Notes: generated by a model from the letters alone, not told the origin. Shown: positions 22,179 through 31,139, counted from the first letter of the stretch. The stretch: 52,563 nt of DNA from Chloroflexota bacterium (GCA_023459215.1 JAEWVF010000022.1:1-52563), one strand, 5' to 3'. Numbers and translations: made by a program.

Positions 22179-22445
22179 CTAAACCTTGTTCGCCATCTCG
22201 AAAACTTCGCTGATTTCGGTCAGCACGCGCTCGCGCTCTTTGGGGTCTTCGCCCTGAATGGCGGTAATAACACACGAGTTAAGATGGTCTTCCAAAATCT
22301 GGGCGCTGACTTTGTTCAGCGCAGCCTGCACAGCCTGGATCTGGCGAATCAGATCGATGCAGTAGGCATCGTCCTCCGCCATGCGCACGATCCCTTTCAA
22401 GTGACCTTCAGCAGATTTCAAACGTCTCAGGGTAGCCTGTTCCAT
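22179..22445 (-). CDS. csoR: CsoR-type copper-sensing repressor
   Basis: 88-residue all-helical repressor of the CsoR/RcnR (DUF156) family. The Cu(I) ligand set Cys-His-Cys is seen: YCIDLIRQ in helix 2, then His and Cys four residues apart in DHLNSC. LRRLKSAEGHLKGIVRM is the conserved DNA-facing helix. Cu(I) binding releases it from DNA and opens the operon. It is the first gene of the copper cluster, just downstream of a consensus promoter and a GC-rich dyad that may be its own operator. Other branches (RcnR, CstR) have different ligand sets, so the CsoR assignment is good. Confidence 0.92.
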   Translation of the reverse strand: MEQATLRRLKSAEGHLKGIVRMAEDDAYCIDLIRQIQAVQAALNKVSAQILEDHLNSCVITAIQGEDPKERERVLTEISEVFEMANKV

Positions 22446-22459
22446 ACTCTTCGCTTTCT

Positions 22460-22479
22460 ACCCCCCCCAGGGGGGATGG
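22460..22479 (-). promoter_or_regulatory. probable CsoR operator
   Basis: A run of eight C, an A and six G (with flanking TA and AT) forms a GC-rich dyad 15 bp ahead of the csoR start, overlapping the region from the expected transcription start downstream. CsoR-family operators are GC-tract dyads of this sort, and the position explains autoregulation of the whole cluster. Confidence 0.6.
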
Positions 22480-22488
22480 GATGCAAGG

Positions 22489-22516
22489 ATTTTACCGTGA
22501 TTTGCGAAAATGTCAA
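22489..22516 (-). promoter_or_regulatory. sigma-70 promoter of the csoR-cop operon
   Basis: On the minus strand TTGACA (22516-22511), a 16-bp spacer and TAAAAT (22494-22489) form a near-consensus promoter directed at csoR. The operator dyad lies right after the -10 box. Confidence 0.7.
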
Positions 22517-22588
22517 GAATGGGTGATTGGATTTTGGGTGCTTTTCAGGTATAGTTTCTATATCAGTTGAGACTAGCGCAGGGACAAT

Positions 22589-23950
22589 ATGAAAAAACTG
22601 ATTTCCTGGTTACACCCGCCTCATTTCGAAAACGAGATGGACAACAAACGCGCCCGGGTGCTCTACCCTATTGTGCAGGTGATGTTCGTTGTCTACCTTG
22701 CTCTCAGTATTTACACGATCATCAAGCAGCAAATGATGCAGTTTTTCGTGCTCCAGGCGATTGGCGCGACCCTGCTGATCGGTATAGTCCTGATTGTCCG
22801 GGGAAAATTCGAAATCCCGGGCTACATTATCCCGATGGTCATCCTGCTTGGGACAACGCTGGCGGCCCAAAACGGTCAGGGCATCCACGATATCACCATG
22901 CTCAGCTTTCCGATGACCATCGCCCTTTCCGGATTTATGATTGGGAAGCGCGCGGCGGTTTTTTCCACCGCCGGCGGGATAATCTGCGTTGCCTATTTGA
23001 TCCACATCGAAACATCCGGGGTTCTGCTCAGCGATTACCGGGAATTTACAGATTATGGCGACTTGTTCATCATCAGCCTGTTCCTGGTAGCCACGGCAAT
23101 CATCGTCTACAAAGCCATGGATATCATCTCTGAAAATATCGAAGAACTAAAAAGGCTCAACGAGGAATTGGAAGTACGGGTTGCACAACGCACCGCCGAG
23201 TTGGAAAACAGCAACAAAGAATTGGAAGCCTTCGCCTATACCATCTCACACGATCTGCGCGCACCGCTGCGCAGTATCAGCGGTTACTCGAGTATCCTGC
23301 AACAGGATTTTCAAGAAGGCCTGGATGAAACCGGTCAGCGCTACTTGTTGACCATCCACCAAAGCGCCAAACAAATGAACACCCTGATCGATGAAATCCT
23401 GTCGTTCTCGAAAACCAGCCGGCAAGGCCTGACGCCCCAGGAACTTTCGGCCCAGTCCCTGAAAGAAATTATCCAGGGCGTCCTAAATGGACTGATTGCC
23501 CTGGAAGCCGAGCGCCAGGTTGAGATTATCTTGAAAGATATTCCCGGTTGTTTCGCCGACCCGATCCTGCTCAAGCAGGTTTATGTGAACCTGCTCTCGA
23601 ACGCCTTCAAATTCACCCGCCAACGCTCCCCAGCCCGGATTGAAATCGGCTGCGAAATGCTCAAGGAAACGCCCATCTATTATGTCCGCGATAACGGGGC
23701 CGGGTTCGACATGGCTTACGCAGATAAACTGTTTGGCGTTTTCCAGCGCCTGCACCGCCAGGATGAATACGAAGGAACCGGAGTCGGACTGGCCATCGTG
23801 CAGCGCATCATCCTGCGCCACGGCGGCAAAATATGGGCTGAAGCAGCCCTAAATCAAGGGGCAACCTTCTATTTCACCCTGAACATGGATAAGACCCAGC
23901 CCAAAACCAGGCCAGAACAACAAGAACGGGAAAACCCGGTTGCGCTTTGA
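22589..23950 (+). CDS. orphan sensor histidine kinase with N-terminal membrane domain
   Basis: 453 residues. Five or six hydrophobic segments within 1-165 form a membrane sensor domain without a large outside loop. A coiled-coil (SENIEELKRLNEELEVRV, to about 215) leads to the HisKA domain, with phospho-acceptor His near 221 in ISHDLRAPL, and a HATPase_c domain with N box NLLSNAFKF (about 335), G1 DNGAGFD (about 368) and G2 GTGVGLAIV (about 397). The kinase resembles the phytochrome-type group with the ending HGGKIWAEAALNQGATF. No response regulator is adjacent, so it is orphan here. Shine-Dalgarno AGGGA precedes the ATG. Confidence 0.9.
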   Translation: MKKLISWLHPPHFENEMDNKRARVLYPIVQVMFVVYLALSIYTIIKQQMMQFFVLQAIGATLLIGIVLIVRGKFEIPGYIIPMVILLGTTLAAQNGQGIHDITMLSFPMTIALSGFMIGKRAAVFSTAGGIICVAYLIHIETSGVLLSDYREFTDYGDLFIISLFLVATAIIVYKAMDIISENIEELKRLNEELEVRVAQRTAELENSNKELEAFAYTISHDLRAPLRSISGYSSILQQDFQEGLDETGQRYLLTIHQSAKQMNTLIDEILSFSKTSRQGLTPQELSAQSLKEIIQGVLNGLIALEAERQVEIILKDIPGCFADPILLKQVYVNLLSNAFKFTRQRSPARIEIGCEMLKETPIYYVRDNGAGFDMAYADKLFGVFQRLHRQDEYEGTGVGLAIVQRIILRHGGKIWAEAALNQGATFYFTLNMDKTQPKTRPEQQERENPVAL

Positions 23951-24042
23951 AAAATTTATGCAAAGAACAACGCAGCCAAAACATATTTGACTAATTGGGG
24001 TTAAAATAATCAAATTCGCCCCCCCACCAGGAGACATGCGCC

Positions 24043-24897
24043 ATGTCAAAAACCGCGATTATCACCGATAGCGATGCAAGCCTTCCGCCCGAAGTTGCCG
24101 CAAGATATGACATTGTCCAGGTTCCAATCATGGTTCAGTTCGGCGAGGAGAGCTTCAAGGCCGGCTCCGAAATCAACGACGCCGAAACCTTCGCCCGCAT
24201 CGACCGGAACGGCAAACTGCCAAGCACATCGGCTCCGTCACCGGGGCAATTTGTCGAAGCATTTAAATCCGCTTTCGCCAAAGGCTGCGATTCAATCGTC
24301 TGCATCACCGTTTCGAGCGAAATCAGCGCCACCTATTCGGCGGCCCTGAATGCCGCCTCGCTGCTGCCGGATCGTGAGATCAGCATCGTCGATTCAAAAT
24401 CCCTCAGCATGGGCCAGGGATTCATGGCGCTGGCGGCAGCCGAAGCAATCCAAAATGGGGAAACAAAGGAAAACGCCATCGCCGCCGCGCAAGCTGCCGG
24501 GGAACATGTTCATTTGTTCGCCGCGCTCTCCACCCTGAAATACCTGGCCATGTCCGGGCGGGTGGGACACCTCGCCGCCGGCCTGGCCAACCTGCTGGAT
24601 GTCAAACCCATCCTGACCATCCGCAACGGCCGCCTGGAAATGCTCGAAAAGGTGCGCACCCAGCGCCGGGCCTGGGAAAGAGCCATCAACCTGACGGTCG
24701 AAAAAGCGGCCGGGAAGCAAATTGAGCGCATGGCCATCATCCACGTCAACGCCCTGGCCGATGCCCAAAAATTGGAGGGACTGCTGCGCGACTTTCTGCC
24801 CTGCCCCGATGAAATCATTTACGCCGAACTAACCCCCGGCCTGTCGGTTCACTCCGGCGCCGGCCTGGTCGGCATCGTCAGTCAGATTCACGAATAA
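24043..24897 (+). CDS. DegV family fatty-acid-binding protein
   Basis: 284 residues, the usual DegV length. IITDSDASLPPE at the N-terminus, PSTSAPSPGQF, TVSSEISATYSAA and MSGRVG with following helix are all family landmarks. DegV/FakB proteins bind a fatty acid and present it to a fatty acid kinase for phospholipid synthesis; no kinase gene is in the window. CAGGAGACATGCGCC precedes the ATG. It is 39 bp upstream of the acetyl-CoA synthetase and may be cotranscribed with it. Confidence 0.93.
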   Translation: MSKTAIITDSDASLPPEVAARYDIVQVPIMVQFGEESFKAGSEINDAETFARIDRNGKLPSTSAPSPGQFVEAFKSAFAKGCDSIVCITVSSEISATYSAALNAASLLPDREISIVDSKSLSMGQGFMALAAAEAIQNGETKENAIAAAQAAGEHVHLFAALSTLKYLAMSGRVGHLAAGLANLLDVKPILTIRNGRLEMLEKVRTQRRAWERAINLTVEKAAGKQIERMAIIHVNALADAQKLEGLLRDFLPCPDEIIYAELTPGLSVHSGAGLVGIVSQIHE

Positions 24898-24936
24898 AAC
24901 CCATTCATTCCCCAACGCCAAAGGAGGAACGTTTTC

Positions 24937-26817
24937 ATGGAAGGTGAAATCTATTACCCATCACAGGATTCGATTGCCAAAAGCTACGTCCAGGACTGGG
25001 AGGCCCTGGCCGAGAGCGCCCGGCAGGACCCGCAGGCTTTTTGGGCCGAGCGCGCCGGCGAATTGTTCTGGTTCAAAAAGTGGGACACCGTGCTGGACGA
25101 TTCGAAGAAGCCGTTTTACCGCTGGTTCGACGGCGGCAAGGTGAACATCGCCTACAATTGTGTCGACGTTCACCTGCAAACCTTCCGCAAAAACAAGCTG
25201 GCCTTGATCTGGGAAGCGGAAGATGGCAAAAGCGAGCGCACTTTCTCGTATTATGCCCTCAACCGCGAAGTCTGCCGCATGGCCAACATCATCAAGGCGA
25301 TGGGCGTTGGCAAAGGCGACCGGGTCACCATCTACATGGGCCGCATCCCCGAAATTATGTTTGCCATGCTGGCCTGCGCCAAAATCGGCGCGATTCACTC
25401 GGTCATCTTCGGCGGCTTCTCGGTCGATGCCCTGCACGAACGCATCGCCGACTCCGAGTCAAAACTGATTATCACCTGCGACGGCTCGATGCAAAACGGC
25501 AAGCTAGTCGAACTCAAGAAAATTGTCGATGAGTCCCTGCGCCACTGCCCAACGGTTGAGAACGTAATCGTCGTCAAGCGCACCGGCCACGAGGTTCCAA
25601 TGGAAGGCGGGCGCGACCACTGGTTCCACGACCTGTGCGCCCTGCCGATTGCCAACGGCAAATGCAGCACGGAAGTGATGGATGCCGAAGACCCGCTCTT
25701 CATTCTTTACACCAGCGGATCAACCGGCAAACCCAAAGCCATCCTGCACACCCACGGCGGCTACATGGTCGGGACGTATACCACATTGAAATACGTTTTC
25801 GATATCAACGACGAAGACCGTTTCTGGTGTACCGCCGATCCCGGCTGGATCACAGGCCACTCGTACCTGGTTTACGGCCCGCTGCTGAACGGCGCAACCG
25901 TTTTCATGTTCGAGGGCGGCCCGGCCTATCCCTATCCGAACCGCTGGTGGCAATTGATCGAGCGTTTCGGCATCAGCATCTTCTACACCGCCCCGACCGC
26001 CATCCGCGCCCTGATGCGTTTTGGCGATGCCTGGCCAAACAAGCACGATCTATCGTCCCTACGCCTGCTCGGCTCAGTCGGCGAGCCGATCAACCCCGAA
26101 GCCTGGAAGTGGTTCCATCGCGTGATTGGCAAGGAGCGTTGTCCGATCATGGATACCTGGTGGCAGACCGAGACCGGCGCTTTCATGATCACCCCGACCC
26201 CGGTTGTGCCGCTCAAACCCGGCTCCGGCACCCGGCCCTTCTTCGGCCAGGAAGCCGAAATCGTCGATGAAGAAGGCCAACCCGTACCCGATGAGCACGA
26301 AGGTTTCCTGGTACTCAAGAATCCCTGGCCATCGATGATGCGCACGATTTATGGCGACCCGGACCGTTACATCAGCACCTACTGGAGCAAATATCCCGGC
26401 AAATACATGACCGGCGACTCGGCGAGGCGCGACAAGGACGGTTATTTCTGGATCATTGGCCGCGTGGATGATGTCATCAAGGTTTCGGGTCACCGCCTGG
26501 GCACCGCCGAAATCGAATCCGCGCTCATCACCCACCCGTCTGTGGCCGAATCGGCGGCTATCGGCTTGCCGCACGAGGTCAAGGGCCAGGCCATTTATTG
26601 CTTCGTGCAACTCAAGCCCGGCTTCGCACCCAGCGAAGATTTAAGCGAAGAACTGCGCCAGCATGTTTCGCGCCATCTCGGCCCGATTGCCCGGCCCGAA
26701 GAAGTTAAGTTTATTGATAGGTTGCCAAAGACACGTTCTGGTAAAATCATGCGGCGCGTGCTCAAAGCGCGCGCCCAGGGGCTGCCCGAAGGCGATTTGA
26801 GTACGCTCGAAGAATAA
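24937..26817 (+). CDS. acs: acetyl-CoA synthetase (AMP-forming)
   Basis: 626-residue cytoplasmic enzyme converting acetate, ATP and CoA to acetyl-CoA, AMP and PPi. An N-terminal ACAS domain starts at about residue 20. Then come the A3 motif YTSGSTGKPKA (about 265), a WWQTETG motif near 405, GRVDDVIKVSGHRLG (hinge, about 510) and the conserved catalytic Lys in RSGKIMRR near residue 605, which can be acetylated to switch activity off. The length matches Acs proteins (about 630-650). The Shine-Dalgarno is AAAGGAGGAAC. The enzyme would let the cell scavenge acetate. Confidence 0.95.
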   Translation: MEGEIYYPSQDSIAKSYVQDWEALAESARQDPQAFWAERAGELFWFKKWDTVLDDSKKPFYRWFDGGKVNIAYNCVDVHLQTFRKNKLALIWEAEDGKSERTFSYYALNREVCRMANIIKAMGVGKGDRVTIYMGRIPEIMFAMLACAKIGAIHSVIFGGFSVDALHERIADSESKLIITCDGSMQNGKLVELKKIVDESLRHCPTVENVIVVKRTGHEVPMEGGRDHWFHDLCALPIANGKCSTEVMDAEDPLFILYTSGSTGKPKAILHTHGGYMVGTYTTLKYVFDINDEDRFWCTADPGWITGHSYLVYGPLLNGATVFMFEGGPAYPYPNRWWQLIERFGISIFYTAPTAIRALMRFGDAWPNKHDLSSLRLLGSVGEPINPEAWKWFHRVIGKERCPIMDTWWQTETGAFMITPTPVVPLKPGSGTRPFFGQEAEIVDEEGQPVPDEHEGFLVLKNPWPSMMRTIYGDPDRYISTYWSKYPGKYMTGDSARRDKDGYFWIIGRVDDVIKVSGHRLGTAEIESALITHPSVAESAAIGLPHEVKGQAIYCFVQLKPGFAPSEDLSEELRQHVSRHLGPIARPEEVKFIDRLPKTRSGKIMRRVLKARAQGLPEGDLSTLEE

Positions 26818-26852
26818 TCAATCTAATATCATCACGAGGAGAGAGTAAAAGT

Positions 26853-27485
26853 ATGAATGCATTTTTGGATCGTTTGCGCGTTTTGGGCTCCGAGGTTGTG
26901 CTGGGAGTGCTCATCACCCTGTTGAGCATCGGCACCGCCTATGCCAGCTATTCGGGCGCAATGGCCGACTCAGACCAGAACAAGTACGAAATTCAGGGCA
27001 TGCAAGCCCTCAACAACGGTAACACCACCTATCTTGAAGCCAACCAGGAACTCAGCCAGGACTTTGCCTATTACGATAACTGGTACACCAATGAAGGCGT
27101 CGACCAGGAAAAAGCCGAATACTACCTCGAGCAGATGAGCGATGAACTGGCTGCTCTGGCCACCGGCGAAACGATGGATGAAGCCGCCTGGGAAAACTAC
27201 GAACTGGGCATTTTCGCCGATGCCCTGCAGCTTTTTGACCGCTCGGAGGCATCCTTCAAACTCGCAACCGCCTACGATGAAAAAGGCGACTCGCTCCAAC
27301 TGGTCATGCTCTTCATGGCGCTCGGCCTGGCCTTCGCCGCCTGGGCCTCCCTGCTGGATGGGCAAAGCAACCTGCGCCCGATGTTCGCCATTTTTGCAAT
27401 CATCACCTTTGTCGCCGCCCTGGTGACTTACTTTGGCATCCCCGCCATTCCGGTCATCGACATCCCGGCTGACCCGTTTGCATAA
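26853..27485 (+). CDS. membrane protein of unknown function
   Basis: 210 residues, downstream of acs with a good GAGGAGAGAG ribosome site. One N-terminal helix (VVLGVLITLLSIGTAYASYSG), a polar acidic loop of about 110 residues with many Tyr/Glu/Asp (YLEANQELSQDFAYYDNWY), and two C-terminal helices (LVMLFMALGLAFAAWASLL; AIFAIITFVAALVTYFG) give a three-helix topology. No motif that I know. A terminator hairpin follows, so it ends the transcription unit that includes acs. Confidence 0.75.
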   Translation: MNAFLDRLRVLGSEVVLGVLITLLSIGTAYASYSGAMADSDQNKYEIQGMQALNNGNTTYLEANQELSQDFAYYDNWYTNEGVDQEKAEYYLEQMSDELAALATGETMDEAAWENYELGIFADALQLFDRSEASFKLATAYDEKGDSLQLVMLFMALGLAFAAWASLLDGQSNLRPMFAIFAIITFVAALVTYFGIPAIPVIDIPADPFA

Positions 27486-27517
27486 ACAGGATTACCCGCA
27501 ACAAAGAGAACTCACTT

Positions 27518-27546
27518 CGTGGGGCAAGAGATTATCTTGCCCCACG
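27518..27546 (+). terminator. intrinsic terminator
   Basis: CGTGGGGCAAGA pairs perfectly over 12 bp with TCTTGCCCCACG around GATTA. It follows the membrane protein gene. The T-run is weak (TTCAGTT), so it may only be partial. Confidence 0.6.
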
Positions 27547-27565
27547 TTCAGTTAAAAGAGGAAAA

Positions 27566-29194
27566 ATGTCCAGTCCAAAGCTGTCCCTGCTCATCGGCCT
27601 GATCCTGGCCCTGGCCGCCTGCGCCGCCCCAAATGCGGGAACGGACTCACCCGCGCCTGCCCCAGCCGCAAGCGAAGTTGCCTCAAACGATGGGCAGCCA
27701 ACCGTCAACGCCCCGCCCCCGCCAGCGGAACCGCTTCCGGTCGGTTATTACGACCCCGGCAGCCCGACCGTGACCGACCTTTGGGTCGATCCGCTCAATG
27801 GCGACGACAACGCCGACGGCCTGACCCCGGCCAGCGCCCTGCAAACCGTCGACGCCGCCTGGCGCAAAATCCCGATAGGCGCAGCCCTCACCGGCGGCTA
27901 CCGAATCCGCTTGCAGCCGGGCGAATATCCGGCGGAGAACCTGCCCAATTACTGGGAATCAAGATACGGGTCGTACGCCGCCCCGATCTTCATCCAGGGC
28001 GAAGGCAGTGAAGCGGGCCAGGTTGTCCTGCAAGGGTTCGTCAATGTCTACGATTCGCGCTATCTCTACTTTCAAAACCTGAGCATCCTGACCAATGGCG
28101 ATGCCTTCCACTGCGAAAAATGCGATCACCTGCTCATCCGCAATGTGATCATGAATGGCTTCGGCGAGGCTCACGAGGTGGTCAAGGTCAACCAGTCACA
28201 GTATGTTTTCATCGAAAGCAGCGACCTGAGCGGAACGTATGAAAACGCGATTGACTTCGTAGCCGTGCAATACGGGCACATCCTGCGCAACCACCTGCAC
28301 GACGCCGACGACTGGTGCGCCTATGTCAAAGGCGGTTCGGCCTACATCCGCGTGGAAGGCAACGAGATGTACAACTGCGGCACAGGCGGTTTCACCGCCG
28401 GTCAGGGAACCGGCTTCCAGTTCATGAGCGCGCCCTGGCTGACCTACGAAGCCTACGATATACGCGTGGTCAACAACATTATTCACGATACCGAAGGGGC
28501 CGGGCTGGGCGTCAACGGCGGTTACAACATCCTGCTGGCGTACAATACCCTCTACCGGGTTGGCAGCCGCTCACATGGGATCGAAGTGGTTTTCGGGATG
28601 CGCTCCTGCGACGGCCAGCCGAGCGAAGAGGGCCGCGAACGCTGCCAGCAATACCTGGATGTTGGCGGCTGGGGCACCACCGAAGTGGACAATGGCGAGA
28701 ATCACATCCACATCCCCAATCGCAACGTGTTCATCTACAACAACATTCTCTACAACCCGGCCGGGTTCCGCTCTGAATATCAGCATTTTGCCATTTACGG
28801 CCCGCGCCAGAACCCGGCAGGTAGCGGAATTGCGCAAGCAGTCACGGACGCCAACCTGCAAATCCGCGGCAACATTCTCTGGAACGGCGACGAATCCATG
28901 CCGCTCGGTATCGAGGATGCCGACCAGGGCTGCCAGCCGGCCAACCCAACCTGCAACGCCGGGCAATTGCGCGCCGAAAATGCCATCAACAGCCTCGAAC
29001 CGGTTTTTGTCGACCCGGCCAGCAACGATTTCACCCCGCTCGGCAGCTGGCTCGACGGATACAATGGCTATGCGATACCAGATTTCACCTGGGAACTGGC
29101 AAACATCCCCGCCGGGCCAAGCGGCAACACCATCGAAATCGACGCGATAGGCCAGGAACGGAACGCAGCCAAACCTGGCGCAATCAGGCCATAA
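27566..29194 (+). CDS. lipoprotein with right-handed beta-helix domain
   Basis: 542 residues. AAAAGAGGAAAAATG gives the start. Signal peptide with lipobox LALAAC (Cys19) and a Pro/Ala linker to about residue 65. Then WVDPLNGDDNADGLTPASAL, the hallmark opening of parallel beta-helix proteins (DUF1565/pectate-lyase type), and coil repeats with stacked Asn/Gly/Ile (YLYFQNLSILTNGD, VVNNIIHDTEGAGLGVNGG, NVFIYNNILYN). Such domains often bind or cleave polysaccharides. No pectate lyase catalytic residue set can be assigned, so the activity is open. It is a single-gene unit, bracketed by hairpins. Confidence 0.82.
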   Translation: MSSPKLSLLIGLILALAACAAPNAGTDSPAPAPAASEVASNDGQPTVNAPPPPAEPLPVGYYDPGSPTVTDLWVDPLNGDDNADGLTPASALQTVDAAWRKIPIGAALTGGYRIRLQPGEYPAENLPNYWESRYGSYAAPIFIQGEGSEAGQVVLQGFVNVYDSRYLYFQNLSILTNGDAFHCEKCDHLLIRNVIMNGFGEAHEVVKVNQSQYVFIESSDLSGTYENAIDFVAVQYGHILRNHLHDADDWCAYVKGGSAYIRVEGNEMYNCGTGGFTAGQGTGFQFMSAPWLTYEAYDIRVVNNIIHDTEGAGLGVNGGYNILLAYNTLYRVGSRSHGIEVVFGMRSCDGQPSEEGRERCQQYLDVGGWGTTEVDNGENHIHIPNRNVFIYNNILYNPAGFRSEYQHFAIYGPRQNPAGSGIAQAVTDANLQIRGNILWNGDESMPLGIEDADQGCQPANPTCNAGQLRAENAINSLEPVFVDPASNDFTPLGSWLDGYNGYAIPDFTWELANIPAGPSGNTIEIDAIGQERNAAKPGAIRP

Positions 29195-29200
29195 AACCAG

Positions 29201-29242
29201 CCGGACAAGGGACGCAACACCCCGATTGTGTCTCTTGTCCGG
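29201..29242 (+). terminator. hairpin terminator after the beta-helix lipoprotein
   Basis: CCGGACAAG (29201-29209) pairs with CTTGTCCGG (29234-29242), with partial pairing inside (GACGCAA/TTGTGTC). It lies 6 bp after the stop of the preceding gene. Confidence 0.55.
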
Positions 29243-29369
29243 TGTATGGAATATGCAAGGTCTTGGCCATGCGATGCGTGTTATCCTCGGGGCTGCCAAG
29301 CACTGTCCGGTTTTTATCCGGTCTTTTCCTTGCGCAGCGCCCGGTAAGCATGCAGGAGTAGCACAAAAA

Positions 29370-30002
29370 ATGAAAAAATATCTCGTTCCCCTGGCTTTAC
29401 TCTTTGTTTTCACCCTGGTCCTGACGTTGCTGGCCTCCTGTGGGGCCAACCAGGAAGCCCAGGAGCAGGTGCGCATCCAGGCCGCCGTGGCCGCCACCCT
29501 GTCCAAACTCCCGACCCAGACCGCCTATCCAACCCAGCAGGTTTTCATCCAGCCCACGCCGCTGCCGCTGGACGGGCTGTTCTGCGAATACGGATTCTGC
29601 ATCGGTCATCCCGCCGACCTGTACCTGGTGGATGCCTCCATCCTGCGCAACGCCGCCACCCCCAGCACGCGCGCTTACGGTATCCTGTTTGGCTTCAACC
29701 CCAGCCTGTTTATGCAAATGACCTGGACAATTTCCGGCCCATCCTACGATTACAGTGTTTCACAGCGCATGATCATGGAAGAAACCGACCAGCTTACCGG
29801 CAGCCTGGATGTGATGCTTTACAAAGACCTGAACGTGTATTACCAGCCGCTCGGCCCAACCGCCTCAGACCTGCTGCCCTACGGGGCGGTTGCCACCTGG
29901 CAGTGCGGCGGCCGCGATTTCTCATGGAAAGTTTATACCCCCCAGGATGGCATGGCCGAAGGCCTGATGCGCCAATCCCTGGATCGTTTCCGCTGCGAGT
30001 AG
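29370..30002 (+). CDS. lipoprotein of unknown function
   Basis: 210 residues from the ATG at 29370; upstream in-frame codons lack any signal-peptide character. Signal peptide with lipobox LTLLASC near residue 24, then an Ala/Gln-rich segment (QAAVAATLSKLPTQTAYPTQQ) and a domain with FCEYGFCIGHPADLYLVDAS, a Cys-x5-Cys pair that could form a disulfide. The rest looks beta-rich with a final helix (GMAEGLMRQSLDRFRC). Close (3 bp) to the DUF1992 gene, so probably cotranscribed. No family is recognised. Confidence 0.72.
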   Translation: MKKYLVPLALLFVFTLVLTLLASCGANQEAQEQVRIQAAVAATLSKLPTQTAYPTQQVFIQPTPLPLDGLFCEYGFCIGHPADLYLVDASILRNAATPSTRAYGILFGFNPSLFMQMTWTISGPSYDYSVSQRMIMEETDQLTGSLDVMLYKDLNVYYQPLGPTASDLLPYGAVATWQCGGRDFSWKVYTPQDGMAEGLMRQSLDRFRCE

Positions 30003-30005
30003 ACT

Positions 30006-30320
30006 ATGAGCGACCCAATCGACGAAATTATCCGCCGCGCCATGGCAAATGGCGAATTCGACAACCTGGCCAACAAGGGCAAAAAACTCAACCTGGATGA
30101 ATATTTTGAAATGCCCGAGGAAACCCGCGTAGGCTATGCGCTGCTCAAGAATGCGGATTTTATCCCGCCTGAAGTGGAATTGCTAAAAGAGATTGCTTCA
30201 TTAAAAGAAAGCCTGCCAACCGCCAGCGAGGCGGAGCAGGCAAAAATTCGCAAACAGATCCAGGAAAAACAGTTGAAATATGATCTTTTGCGCGAGAGCG
30301 GCCAGAGAAAGCGCAAATAA
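30006..30320 (+). CDS. DUF1992 (DnaJ-C28-like) protein
   Basis: 104 residues with the DUF1992 pattern: IDEIIRRAMANGEFDNLANKG, then KKLNLDEYFEMPEETR and YALLKNADFIPPEV. A predicted amphipathic helix closes the protein (EAEQAKIRKQIQEKQLKY). Proteins with this domain are conserved from bacteria to the animal DNAJC28 without an agreed function. The tight spacing to the lipoprotein gene upstream is not obviously meaningful. It converges on the XRE-cupin gene. Confidence 0.88.
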   Translation: MSDPIDEIIRRAMANGEFDNLANKGKKLNLDEYFEMPEETRVGYALLKNADFIPPEVELLKEIASLKESLPTASEAEQAKIRKQIQEKQLKYDLLRESGQRKRK

Positions 30321-30341
30321 GCAACGCTTCGCGCTGCCAGA

Positions 30342-30956
30342 TCAGGTTTGGCTGGCGTCCACGTGCATCGCCAGGGACTGCTCGCCTTCCGAAAAATCGG
30401 ACAGGACAACCAGCGCCGAAGTAACCGTGTTGCCCGGGTTGCGCCAGCGATGGTTCAGGTTGGCGGCAAAGAGCAGGCTGTCGCCTGTCTCCAGAAGATA
30501 CGTTTTCCCCTCAACGATATACTCCAACTGCCCGCGCAGGCAAAAAACGAACTCATGGCCGGTATGGATGACATTGTTCGGCCCACTTGACGCGCCACTT
30601 TCGAGGGTGAGCATGAAGGGCATCACATGACCAACAAAATCCTGCCCACCCAGGCCCTCCCACAGGCCGCGCATAAAAGGCAGACGGGTGCGTTCATCCG
30701 CCTTTAAGAAAACAACCTTCTCGCGGGTCGGGGCCGGGGCAAAAAAGTCGGTCACCGGGACTTCAAGCGCATCCGCCAAACGATAAAGTGTGCTAACGGA
30801 AGGCGAGGTTTTGCCGCGCTCGATCATGCTCAAGGCATTCGCAGAAAGGCCGCTCATCGTGGCCAGGGTGCGCATCGAAACACCCCTCATCTCGCGTAAC
30901 TGTCTCAGGCGAATACCGACATCCACCGAAACCGCTTCCCTGCTGTTCAAATCCAT
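30342..30956 (-). CDS. XRE-family regulator with C-terminal cupin domain
   Basis: 204 residues. HTH_3 domain at about 14-70 (LRQLREMRGVSMRTLATMSG, IERGKTSPSVSTLYRLADAL). Residues of about 115-195 form a cupin (HTGHEFVFCLRGQLEYIVEG, LETGDSLLFAANLNHRWRN), with His residues that could bind a metal. Regulators of this class respond to small molecules bound in the cupin and often control sulfur, amino-acid or polyamine genes. It is divergent from the ArsR-cytochrome operon with 211 bp between, which contains several TGTGACAA words. It may help regulate the operon; this is inference. Confidence 0.9.
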   Translation of the reverse strand: MDLNSREAVSVDVGIRLRQLREMRGVSMRTLATMSGLSANALSMIERGKTSPSVSTLYRLADALEVPVTDFFAPAPTREKVVFLKADERTRLPFMRGLWEGLGGQDFVGHVMPFMLTLESGASSGPNNVIHTGHEFVFCLRGQLEYIVEGKTYLLETGDSLLFAANLNHRWRNPGNTVTSALVVLSDFSEGEQSLAMHVDASQT

Positions 30957-31012
30957 TTTACATTACTCCTCAATTGCCGGGCCAGCGCCCGGATACTTGT
31001 TTCCCTATGCTA

Positions 31013-31085
31013 TCACAAATTCGACAACTTTGATGAAAATTCGCATGTGACAACCTGCAACAAAATTTGTGACAATTCTCACTTA
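31013..31085. promoter_or_regulatory. repeated TGTGACAA sites upstream of the XRE-cupin gene
   Basis: TCACAAATT (31013-31021) is inverted relative to AATTTGTGA (31074-31082). TGTGACAA occurs at 31046-31053 and 31078-31085, 32 bp apart, about three helical turns. Together with TTCGACAAC at 31021 these are candidate operators for the XRE-cupin regulator in the divergent gap. Confidence 0.45.
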
Positions 31086-31115
31086 TTTTTAATTCAGGGC
31101 AGAATTATTATATCA

Positions 31116-31139
31116 ATATATACGCTTATCCGAATATAT
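31116..31139. promoter_or_regulatory. AT-rich palindrome upstream of the ArsR gene, probable operator
   Basis: ATATATACG (31116-31124) pairs with CGAATATAT (31131-31139), eight of nine positions, around CTTATC. ArsR-family repressors bind such AT-rich inverted repeats close to their own gene; this one ends 28 bp before the chosen start. Confidence 0.5.
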
